From NCBI GenBank assembly GCA_963920525.1, contig OY986440.1, positions 17,966,191 to 18,030,190 on the forward strand: a DNA stretch of 64,000 nucleotides, in the 5' to 3' direction. Source of the stretch: Dichetophora obliterata. Taxonomy: Eukaryota; Arthropoda; Insecta; Diptera; Sciomyzidae. Under the pieces are notes generated by a model that searched no databases, was not told the origin of the DNA, and saw only the letters and a program-made list of their open reading frames with translations. This document shows, piece by piece, positions 1 through 11,200 of the stretch (position 1 is the first letter of the stretch; each line of letters begins with the position of its first letter). The position numbers were made by a program, and so were the translations under genes.

Positions 1-480
1 TAAAATAGGTAATAAATAATTGAATTTATTTTTGATTAATTTAATTTTAATGTCATTTGAAAGATTAATCAATTTTCTAAAATTTTGTCCTTAAGAGCAT
101 TTCAATCCGTTTAGAAATAAAAAAGATACAGCGATTTATCTAAAACGCCTTTGCTTCAGTTAGACAAAATCGCAAAAAAATTATTTATATCTGACGATCA
201 ACGAAATGCTTCCAAAACTTGAACAAAATCCTAGCGTAACAAAAAAAGTCCAATGCAGCAACAACAAATCAAGCAAAAAAAATGTAAACAAAGTCAGGCT
301 GCTTTAAGCAACATATACATGTTGTGCTAGCAACACAAATTGCTGCAAGCGATTACTCGTTAGGTTTGTTACTCGTCGGGTCTCTTGTCTTGTACGTACA
401 AATTTTTCATTTCGTACCGGACCTTTCAGTTGCAATGTCTATAAGTATTTATAGTCTCTGTATCTGGTTATCTGTGCCAG
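1..480. other. Left flank, no gene seen
   Basis: AT-rich sequence without a supportable coding region. Its last bases, CCAG, followed by the TTAA at 481-484 form the left half of the candidate target-site duplication of the outer P-like element, now separated from that element by the Harbinger insertion. Confidence 0.6.
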
Positions 481-689
481 TTAAGCGCTGATTATAATAG
501 ACGGAACGGAACGTAGCTAAGTGTCATCGTAACGGAACGAAACGCTTTCAAACGAACTAAAGATTATAATAGAAGCGGAATAAACCGTTGAAATTGTCAA
601 TAAACAATTCAATAAGCAAATATTAAAAAGGCTGCATTCTGCATAGTTTTCCGAATTCGTCAGCAAAATAAATTTGAGTTTATTTTTAT

Positions 690-2134
690 ATGGAGTCATC
701 AAATGAAATTGCTTTGATGTTCGCAAACATCTGCGAAAAATATGTTATTTTAAAGAAAAAGAAGAAGTTTCGACGTATTCGCAAGTGGAGTGTTCGTCCA
801 ATCAACAGGGACAGGAAAAGTGGTGGCTATTTTGAAAAAATTTTTAAACCAATGAAACTTTGCGACCAGGACGAATTTTTCATTCACACAAGAATGCATA
901 TTCCCCTTTATGAGATACTTTTTGGATTGATGAAAAGCTATTTGTTAAAAAATTCATTGCGAGAGCCAATCTGTCCGGAGCAACGGCTATCATTAACTTT
1001 ATTGTAAGTTTAATATCTTCTGTATTTCTTTTTATATATATATTCTTTATTTCCATTTAAATTGAAGACACTTAGCTCATGGTATTCCGTACCAAGCGCT
1101 GGCTTGGAGTCATAAGCTCGGCAAAACAACAGTACGCAATATTGTTCTGGAAACTTGCGAAGCTCTCTGGGATGTGTTATCCCCAATTTACGTGAGTGAG
1201 CCAACGGAAGCGCAGTATATCGACATTGCCAAAGAATTTTGTGAGTTGTGGAATATGCCGAATTGTGTTGGAGCCATTGATGGCAAGCATATTGCCCTGA
1301 CATGCCCAAACAATTCCGGTTCTATGTTCTACAACTACAAAAAATTCTTTAGCATTGTTCTTTTGGCAACGTGTGATGCGAAATATACTTTCACATCGGT
1401 TACCGTTGGAAGTTATGGCAGCGAAAGTGACGGAGGTAGTTTTTATGTATATTAAGGGTAATCGAAATACTCGAAAATCGAGAGCCCTTATTATATTTAA
1501 ATACCTTTTATTCAAATATTATTTATTTCAAGGTATTTTCAAAACATCAAAGTTTGGACGCGCACTTTTGTCAAATACTTTGCCTTTGCCTACGGATTGT
1601 TCGCTGCCAAACCAACCTGGCATACCGTTCCCCCATTATTTTGTGGGTGATGCTGCGTTTCCGTTAAAGATAAATCTGATGCGCCCCTTTCCTAGTCAAA
1701 ACCTTTCAAGAACGAAGCGAATTTTCAATTACCGGCTGTGCAGGGCAAGGCGCTTGATAGAAAATGCATTCGGCATTCTTGTCTCACGGTGGCGGTTGCT
1801 CCGCCGTCGAATTGAATGTCAGCCGGAGAACTGCGAAAAAATTGTGCTTGCTTGCATTGTGTTACATAATTTTATTATGCTTAATGATTTTAAGCGGTGG
1901 TACTGTCCCGAGAAGTATGTAGATTGGGAAACATCAAACAATCTAACTCATGAGGGAAATTGGAGAGATAACCTTGATGAAAACGAACGTCCCTTGAGAT
2001 CACTCCGAACTCATATGCGAAACGCATCAGTAGATGCTTTTGCCATACGAAATAATTTGGCTGAGTATTTTACGGAGAAGGGATCTGTACCATTTCAAGA
2101 TAGGGTGGTTGAACTTATTTATGGACATCAGTAG
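690..2134 (+). CDS. Harbinger DDE nuclease (HARBI1-like, DDE_Tnp_4), three exons
   Basis: Exons 690-1003, 1068-1435 and 1533-2134 join in frame through GT/AG introns of 64 and 97 bp to give 427 aa. The second exon carries the GAIDGKH box with the first catalytic Asp. Across the second junction the frame reads SDGGIFK, the usual family block. The third exon has GDAAFPL (second Asp) and IENAFGIL (catalytic Glu), followed by the LHNF motif. The N-terminal part contains an HTH-like segment (ALAWSHKLGKTTV). The enzyme should cut and rejoin the element ends together with the MADF partner encoded convergently in the same element. No internal stop or frameshift is seen. The start at 690 is the first ATG of the frame. 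Confidence 0.9.
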
Positions 2135-2199
2135 ATATTTGAAACAATTGCTTTTAAAAACCAATTACTTTGTTAATAAGTTTTTTAATATAATTAATC

Positions 2200-2645
2200 A
2201 GTACCTGGGCGACCGAGCTTAACTCGGCTTCCCGCTAAAACCAATGTATGTATTTAAATTATTTTCCTTTTTGATTGTATATCGATAAAACGATTACTTT
2301 CTTTACAACAAGAACATTTTCACTTCACAGTTTAAAAGTACGTATAGTTTCGTAAATGTACGAAAATCCGCAAAAATTATTAGTCTTTAATTTAATAGAA
2401 ACTTATTACCGAATAAAATAATTTTGGCCGCCTACATCGGTTAAATACCCCCAATGTGCGTTGCTAAACGAATTTTCTCAGAAATGAAACCTTGTTAGAT
2501 CGATTTTTTGCCTCCGAAACCCCTATACTGAAAATTTCATCGAAACCGCTTGGGCCGTTTTCGAGAACTCATTTACAAACAAACAAACAAATTTGATCAA
2601 TTCAAATAAAAACTAACTGTTTTTGTGCTCACAAAATCAGTGTGC
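2200..2645 (-). repeat. Dispersed repeat with CCGAGCT hairpin, related to 40.4-41.24 kb
   Basis: This stretch after the nuclease gene carries a small hairpin (CGACCGAGCTTAACTCGG at about 2210). It also has one copy of the block containing GCTTGGGCCGTTTTCGAGAA. Both recur in opposite orientation at 40380-41230. It is probably a non-autonomous Helitron-like or other short element nested in the Harbinger copy; the family is not certain. Confidence 0.5.
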
Positions 2646-3252
2646 TTCGGTTAATTTGCTCAAAATTTTTAAAGTACAAAATTGAAGTCCATGAGAAATC
2701 ATGTAATACAGTCTGAGAGAGGTCTCTAATGGTTACTTCGTGAAATTGGTACGACAATTTTCACCATGCTTTTTTGATTTGAAAAAATAATTTCTTACAG
2801 TGTGATAACAATAAATAGTTCAAAAGAAGTTTTTAAATTAACATTTTTTTATTTGTACTTTTATTTTAATCAGTCATAACAAATTATAAGTAAATTAACA
2901 TTCATTAAAATTCATTTAATTAATTAATCAATTAATACAAATATCGATGATACCATCTTTTAAATAAAAAGCTTAAAAAGAAAACGTTAAAGAGACCAAA
3001 TCTCACAATCTCCAATTTTAAAAAAAAATTCAGTTAATGATGCTGTTTGGCTAATTTAAATGAAATATGGCTCGCTGAAAAAAAAATTATAAAACTCCAA
3101 ATGAAACTTGAGTAGCTCACAACTTTATTGAGTGTTTTTTTCAAAACTCAAACGGTGGGAAAAATTATTCCTTAAATAAAATTCAAAGTGACGATGCTTG
3201 TGAGTTTTGGCCACTCATATATTAAAACTAATATATTCTCAATTCATTAATA

Positions 3253-3683
3253 TCTGTGATCATAAGGAAGAGCAGCTTGTGTCGGTTTTTTGTCATTACT
3301 TTGAGTAGAATCTCGTTAGAAGCTGAAGATTTTATATATCGCTACCTTAATATAGAAAGGCCCTAACTCAACTTTTTCAAAATCGATTTTTTTATGAGAT
3401 TTTTGCAAAAAAATTGTTACAGAAAAGACATTGCTACAAAAATATTGCTACAGCATTAAATTGGCAAGCGTCTTAAATAAAAAACCCCACTTAAAAAAAA
3501 TTCGCAGCTGCAAAATTTTAATTTTTATCAAGTTTTTTTTTCTCCTGTAAAGTAAAAAGAAAATGAGTTAGGGCCTTTCTATATTAAGGTAGCGATATGG
3601 ACTTATACGTTAGGTATAAAACTGAATCAAAAATTCTGTTCTCGTTAATGTCAACTTGAGCTACTCTTCCATATGACCACAGA
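3253..3683. mobile_element. Inverted-repeat element with a second one nested
   Basis: The outer inverted repeat starts TCTGTGATCATAAGGAAGAG at 3253 and its degenerate complement ends at 3683, with TA on each side. A second, better-preserved inverted repeat lies inside (3339-3595), starting TCGCTACCTTAATATAGAAA and also flanked by TA. No coding capacity is seen; TA duplications suggest Tc1/mariner-type miniature elements. Confidence 0.7.
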
Positions 3684-3712
3684 TATATTTAAACTATATC
3701 AAATGTTGCCAC

Positions 3713-4520
3713 TTAAATTGTGAGCAAGGTTGGAAACTCTATTGAAATATCTTCATTAAAGTTTTCCAATTCAGTTACATAGTTAAGGATGTCCCGCATT
3801 CCTTTATTGGCTAAATGCCGGGGAAGACGCTGAAGCTTGTGTTTTATGACGTTACTGAATGAAGAAAATTCGTCATTTGTTTCCGAGTCGCGACCAGAAA
3901 CATATTTCTTGAATGTGTCAACGGCCTCACTAAATTGGTTTTCTTCAGCATTTGTGCCATGAGCTCTTCGTTTTCGGTTTACACGTTCTGTCAACGTCGA
4001 AGTCTTCTGGTCAATAAAAATAACATCATCCTCGGCAGCATGTGATGGAGTCGAAGAAACAGAATTGTTGTATTGTTCCAAAATATTGATGGAACACTTT
4101 GTTCTTAAAGAAAAAGTATACTATAGCAGCGAAAAGAAAACTAATAAAATAACAAGAACTTACTTTCGTGGCTGCACGTGATCTTTCAAAAACAACATGC
4201 TTTCATAAAGGTCCCACATCCTAGCTGACTCTGAGGCACTACCAGTTGGTTGATCGAATCGCCGGCACTCTCGTACAAATCGGTCCCGCAGGGTATTCCA
4301 ACGCTTTGTGCACTCCTCCACTATGAATTAATAAAGAATATGTTGATTTATGTTAAGCAATTCCTATTAAAAAAACAGCTTCCTTACCAGGAACTCCCAT
4401 GGCCATCGCAACTTCTCGCCAGGCTTTGGCTTTTATTTCAATGACTTTGTAGCCTGATCTTTGTTTATTGAAAATGACGTCGTGCTCTTTTACCATCTGT
4501 ACTAACTTCTCATCATCCAT
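3713..4520 (-). CDS. Harbinger-associated MADF-BESS (Myb-like) protein, three exons
   Basis: On the minus strand, exons 4520-4388, 4320-4164 and 4103-3713 join in phase to give 226 aa. The first two exons encode a MADF/SANT-type domain (tryptophans at KAWREVAMAMGVPG and TKRWNTLRDRFVRECRR, then WDLYESMLFL). The third exon is acidic and polar, and its C-terminal FSNVIKHKLQRLPRH resembles a BESS protein-interaction motif. In Harbinger elements this second protein binds the ends and helps carry the nuclease to the nucleus. No stop or frameshift is seen. The start was placed at the Met of MDDEKLV because the residues before it are hydrophobic and unlike the family. Confidence 0.88.
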
Positions 4521-5219
4521 ATTGATTACATTAACCAAAATTATAAAAATTAATGTTAAAACTTTTACGGAAAGCAAGAAAATACACCAAAATTTAAAAA
4601 TATGTGTTTTAAGCTTCTGTCACAGTCAGCTGTTTATTCTCAACGGAACGGAACGCAACGCAGAAATCAAAAATCTACAGATCTCAACGTTGCGCGCCGC
4701 TTCGTTCCGTTCTATTAAAACCACACACATAAGTAACTCATGTAATAGATTGCAAAGTGACATTTGGCAACGTTCTACAATGTTCCGTTCCGTCTATTAT
4801 AATCAGCGCTTAACCAGAGATAAAGAGATGGGAAACTCCGTTGGAGAGGGATAGCACTATGTTCGATTTCTGTCAAATTTTAACCAATACTATGACAAAA
4901 TGTATAATTGTGGTAGTAAAATCTCGAGGAAACTCACCCGAGCGGTAATATTTTGTATGTTAACTCACCTAGCCCGTAATATTTTCTGGATATGTTGAAC
5001 ATGAAATTCTCAAGAAAAGCTGTTACTTTTTAACTGTTGCAGACGATTTCACCTCAGAAGAATTCGCAGATTCCTTAAGATAAGTTTCTGAAATTTTTCT
5101 TAAGATTTTTGACTGAAAAAGAATTTAATAGTTTTTCTTAAAACTTTAATTGAGTTTAAAATTATTAAAAGTGCATTTCTAACAAATATTTAATTTGTTA
5201 ATTCAGATGAACGATAGCT

Positions 5220-8200
5220 ATGGAGAGGAAAATTCAGCGGAAATGTGCCATGGGATGTCCAGAAGGAGGACCCGTATTTAAATTTCCAAATGGATCGTTG
5301 CCGAAAAATTGTGAAAGGTAAGTTAATGACTGTTTTATGTGTTTTTATAGTAGATTTATAATAACATGACTATAGGATCCGTCGTCCTGTTTTTTGTCTT
5401 AACGTGTATTTGGAGCACCTAAGTCCAAGGCCGCTTTTAAATGGTGGCATGAGTGCAGTTTACGGCCTACGCGTAAATAATTTTTTTCTTATTTTCATTA
5501 AACGTATTTTGGCCTCCTTACTCCAAATGTGCAAAAAAAAGTGTCTGTCTCGAGTGGATTAGCGCAAATTCAGTGCAAAATATAAAGTGTGTGAATTAAA
5601 ATCAATCCATAACAAAGAGTAAAATATCGCACAAAATAAAATTACGAATAATTTAACTTTAGCGCCCACGCCTCCTTTTTTTGTATGTTTTCATATCTCC
5701 TTTTTTCATATCGCCTAAATGGAATGGTCGGTCTTTTATGGTTTAGAAGAAAAAATTCAACGAAATTGCAGGCTGTTATCTATGATTTTAAGCCTTCTCA
5801 ATGCAAAATGTGAAACAATTTTGTCTCTTATGGTTTAGAAGATAAAAATTCATTAAAAAATTGATATAACTCCTAAATTAGATGAGAGCGGCCATTAATT
5901 TGTCAGATTTGGAATTAGAAGCCGTTAGTACTTATGTTTCAGGAAAAATAGTTAAAATAATTTACTTTGGCTAAAAGTATTCCAAATTTTGCACTGAGTT
6001 TTAAATTATGCCTAAAATTATATGAAATCCTATTAAATAAAAAGATAATTATATCCAGAAGTACTTAGACAGCGAAGCCGATGTTGAACTTGAGAGAAAA
6101 TAAGTTTGAAATGGTAATTTTTTAAGTTACCACGAATTTAATGTAATGAGGTAGGATTAATTACAGATAAAATGATTTTCCCGTTTACGTAGTGTTAAAA
6201 ATAGTCTTCAAATGGTAATTTTTAAAGTTTTTTATATCCTAAACCATTCGAAACCGACATTTTTTACACTTTTAGACTAACAGCCCTATTCTGACAAATG
6301 AACAATTGTTAACCAGTATTTTTAATATTTCCATGTGTTTGTTGTAATTTTTTAATTTCAAAACAAAATTTGATGCTCAAAAATAACAAATTTAAATAAA
6401 AATTTTCAACTGCTTTTCAGCTATTGCCAATTTCATTAAAAAATTTTGTTTTTTGAGCTTCAAATTTTGTTTTGAGCTTGGTTCGTAAACTGTAATTATT
6501 CCTTTTTTAAGTAAAAGTAAATCTAAGAAAAATTTTTACTTATTATAAGAAATGTGATATTTTAAGTGAAGTATCAAAAATCAAAATTAGTTGAGTACTT
6601 TAAAAAATACAAAGGATAAGTCGAGGCTCCAAACGCGGAAAATTGCAATGCTCATACAAGGTGTTTTATAGTGAAAATAGTTCTAATATAATGTTTAATT
6701 AATATAAGATTGCAATGTGAACTTTTAAATAATCAGGCATGTCCTGCATTCCACTTCCGAGTGGAAGTGAAAATAAAACATAATTGAATTCGATATTTGG
6801 TGTCCTACATATAACTTTTTCGATTGGTATTAACGAAAAAAGTTATATATAGAACACCAAATATCGAATTCAATAATGTTTTATTTTCACTTCCACTCGG
6901 AAGTGGAATGCAGGGCATGCCTGAATATATTAGCAAATAAAATCCTTTCAGTACTTTAAGAAATACGAAGGACTATTCGTGAGTCCAAATGCGGAAAATG
7001 GCAAAGGTGTTCTTATATTTATTTTTGTGATTCTTAAATTTAATAATGAAGTGCTTTATTAACACAAGTTGTTATTGTTTGTAGAGCATTTTAACACTAA
7101 ACGTACTAACCCCGGTCATTTGACCGTATTGTAGCTTTTAAAAATTCAATTATATGGATTTCGGTTTCTTCAACAAAATAAGGTAAATATGAATGTGCTT
7201 GCAGAGCATAAAATCAAAAACATTATTCATTCTATTAACATTTTATTTTTATTTCTTTGCCATTCTATTATTGGCTTCAATGTTCAGTCGTTTCACAAAT
7301 TTCTTGAAAAATATTTTAGTTCATTTTTTTTTCTGTTTTGTTTTTTAGCTAAAATCGCAATGCGTTTTGGTAGCAAACAATTCAAAGTTGTATATGGTTC
7401 TCTCAAGTTGTTACACCCAATTATTCTACCACCAGCTGTCGTAAATAGTTTAATCTTTTATAACATTTCTTTATGTTTTATTAAAAAAAAACAGTATGTT
7501 GAGCTTGTGTGTTTAATTAAACTTATTGTGAGTTTTTATTGAAATTTTGAAAATACGACTCTAATGTTTGCACTGTTTGTTATTTAAATTTAATTTAACA
7601 ATATTTTGGTTTAGAGAAATTAAGTAAAAAATAATTTTCTTTTTTAAATAAAATGTTGCAACATTAAGCAAGCATTTCTTTATGTTTTCTTTGTCATTCA
7701 CTTAATTTTAATTTAATTAATAGCACTTTTAGAAAATAGTTTTATATGTTAAAGTTTTATAGCTCTTTAGTTAAGTTTAGTGCTTGTTTTCCATCATTAA
7801 ATTTTTTTTGATAAAATTTCTCCACAACGCAGAGTTGTGTAACAATTTTAGTGAGAGCAATTATAATAAATACATAATTTCATTACTTATAATATATTAA
7901 TATTATACATATATAATCTTTTTATCTAAAATAACATTCTTTAAATTTAACAATTATTGTTATTACAGTAACATTTGCACTAAGGTTAAAATAGGATTTT
8001 TAATAAAAAAAAAACAAACAAAAATAAAATGTATTATGGAGATAACGTAAGATAACTCCTTCATTTCATAACTTCTAAGTGGGTGGAAAATGTAATTGTA
8101 GTGACAGTTAAAATGCGCAAATTCGTGCCTGATGCCATGCGTTGCAGCAGCATCTGATGCGGTTGTGGTGATGATAAAAAAGCTAGTGAGGTTGATGTTG

Positions 8201-11200
8201 CTAATGTTGTTGCAATATGTTGCGATGAAACCGATGCTGGTCTTGGTCGTGCAGCAGTTGCTGGAACTTAAATTAAATTAAGGTGCATATGCATTGATTG
8301 TCGTTTGTTTTGTTGGTGGTGCTGCTGCAGCAGCTGTGGATACAGCAATCAAGCAAGCACCGGATAAAGTTGAAGGCGTAAAGCGACTAAGAACTCGAAT
8401 GTTGTTGTTATTATTATTGGTGGTATTAGAGTTAGTAATAATCATTGATTACTGCTTTTGTAAGCGCTGATTGCAGGCACTGTTGTTTTTATTATTTAAA
8501 TTGGCCACATTGTTGTTGTATTTATGATTATTTTGTTGTTGCTGATGCTGCTGCTATTATAAGCACAGTTTACCACTTTGCGACTTAGCACGTACACGCA
8601 TATTGCCATTATTACTCATTTGTTGCTGTTGTTGGTGTTGCTGATTATGCTGTTTTTGTGTTTTTGCTGATTTTTCTGCTTGAGCAGCGGTTTTCATTTG
8701 TTGATGCTTTTCTTTGCGTATTATATCAAAGGAAGTAATAATCTATAAATGTAGAAGAAAAAGAAAATTAGAGTCGAAATTAAAAATTCATTTTTTTAAC
8801 ATCTTTTAAGTCTATATTATATATTATAATATTTTTTATTTATTTGAATACTTTTGAGATCATATCTGCTAAATAATAACTTGACAAAACAAAAGAAAAC
8901 AAATTCATTTACAGAAATAATCAATCATAATAATAATAAAAACATATCGTTATATGAAATCAAAAAGCCGTAAGTTACATATTAAAAATTTTACAGGAGG
9001 AGCAAAAAACTTACTAAATTTGAAAAAAATGCACTAAGGACCTTAGAACTTTGTTAATAATAACGTAGTTTTTAGTTATAAGAGAGTAAAATTTTGCAGA
9101 AACATGTATTTTGATACGGTGAATCATAACCAATCAAAAAGTGATTTTGATTTTTTGGTAGCGCTTACGGCTTTTTTGATTTCATATGACGATATGAAAT
9201 TATTATTATTATCTATAGTAATAAAACTCATTTTCTGTTTGTTTGTTTGTTTGGCCTTTACACAAATCTAAACGGCTGAACGGATTTCGCTCAAACTAGG
9301 TATACATATTAAGTGCATCCCATTTTAAAATGTTACATACGTAGTTTTTGCCACGACACCTCCGAAATTTTTCAACTAATGGTAATTTTGTTATTATAAA
9401 ACTTTTTATTATCGGAAATTTTCGTACAAAGACTTTTTCATAAAACTTCTTTGCCTAAGAATGAGAAAAAAACGACATGAAAATCAAAGTTTGGTCTTTC
9501 GATGTGTACATTAAAGTGTTTATATAAACGACTCTCGAATAACACCGGGTATATCAGCTAGTCTATATAATAAAAATGAAATGGTGTTGGTTGGTTGGTA
9601 CCTTAATCACTCAAGAACGACTCAACGGATTAAGCTGAAATTATGACAGTTGATTGTTTTCCAACTCTAGATGGTTTACGAAAAAAATTTTAGCCACACT
9701 TCTTTCACCGCCCACAAATCAATAAAATTTGCATACTTCAGAGGGTTTTGGTCGTATAAAAAATTTGGTAATTTAGTAACAAATGTTGTAACAAATATGG
9801 AACATTAGATGAAATAAGACATAATTACGATATCTCTGCCTATTTTGGCTTTTTTGGTCAATTTGTTTTTAAATGTTAAAAAATTAAAAATTTCCTTATC
9901 ATTGGTTATCCCAACGTGTTTCCTGAAGATGTGGGAAACTGTCTACGAATCGTTGGAATAAACCATTTTTAATTTTTTACCATTTTAATTAATTAATAAA
10001 TTGACAAAAAAAGCGTTAATATGCAGAGATATCGTTAGATTTAAAAGAATTGGTCGACAGATTATTTTTAAAAAATAATAAATTTTTTTAATATTTCTCT
10101 TTGTCTAAAATATATATATATTTTTTTAAACCACAGTTTTTCACGCTGTTGGTGATGAACTCGCCTGCCTGGTAATGAACAGACGGTGATGGACTTAATG
10201 TAACCGAATAAAGTACCAGGAAATGGTGCATGTGCTTACTGGAGTGACGGGACGGAACAAGGAATTTAACAAAGAAGGAAATATGTATTTTATATTTAAT
10301 TTTTTTTTTTTTTTTATTTTTTTTATTTTTTTTTTTATTTTGTAATGTTCTGTTTTTATTTTTTATTTTTTTTTATTATTTAATTAAAAATTTATAGTGT
10401 TTCATTGCATAAATGTTAAATATTTTTTTTTTTCATTTATAGTTGTCCTAAAAAATTTCTTTACATGTCTTTTCTTTTTTATACGTGTAGAAGAAAGGAA
10501 TGGCTCAGGATTCTAGGACTAAATGAGCCCAATCAGGACAAACAAAAAGCATTGTATGCCTGTTATAGGCACTTCTCTGGAAGGATGCGCGGTATCAATA
10601 GACTGCATAGTAATGCTATTCCGGATTTAGTTCTTAATCAAAATTTAGAATTACCTGAACTTATGGCAGAAGGAGATCTGGGGGTCTACATGAATGTTAG
10701 TGAGAGGGATTTCGTTCCTCAGTTTAGTTCTACAACTATTAAATCTAGATCACCTACCCACATACCTCTAGGCCAACCTAGTACATCAAGTTCCGTGCGC
10801 AAACCTCTTCTTCCATTGTTTTCTACCATGGTTGAACCATTTTCATTACATGACGAAAATCGAACGGCAGTAGATAATCTTCATTTGCATGATGATATTC
10901 CTGTCGCTTGTAATGAAAATGCTGAAATGGCTGTTGTGAGTCGACAGGTTCAAACGTGTAAAAGTTTAAGCGCGAATACACCGCGAAAAATTAGTTTACG
11001 GGAAGAAAATCAATTATTAAAACGAAAGTTAAAATTTTTGGAAAACGAAAATCAAATTAAAGACACGCAATTAAAAATAAACGAAATTAAATTATCAAGA
11101 TTGGAAGAAAGGGTTTTGCTAGCAGAAAGCGTCAGTAGTTATAGTTTTCGTTCAACAGTTAACAGTTCAATCGATGTGCAATCGAATGATATATTAAATG

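Larger units (their letters stand above)
485..4809. mobile_element. PIF/Harbinger DNA transposon, complete
   Basis: The 4.3-kb element is bounded by inverted repeats that start GCGCTGATTATAATAGACGG at 485 and end with the reverse complement at 4809. TTAA lies on both sides (481-484, 4810-4813); the duplication can also be read as the 3-bp TTA/TAA usual for Harbinger. Subterminal GGAACGGAACG repeats occur at both ends. Inside are two convergent genes: a DDE nuclease (690-2134, plus) and a MADF-BESS DNA-binding protein (4520-3713, minus), the standard two-protein Harbinger arrangement. Both open reading frames appear intact after splicing, so the copy may be autonomous. Smaller repeats are nested between the genes. 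Confidence 0.9.

Noticed and set aside
485..4809. piggyBac element because of TTAA flanks
   Set aside because: The encoded proteins are a DDE_Tnp_4 nuclease and a MADF-BESS protein, which define Harbinger; TTAA includes its usual TTA/TAA target.
7189..7542. 117-aa protein
   Set aside because: Phe/Ile-rich translation of AT-rich intron sequence with no domain or codon signal.
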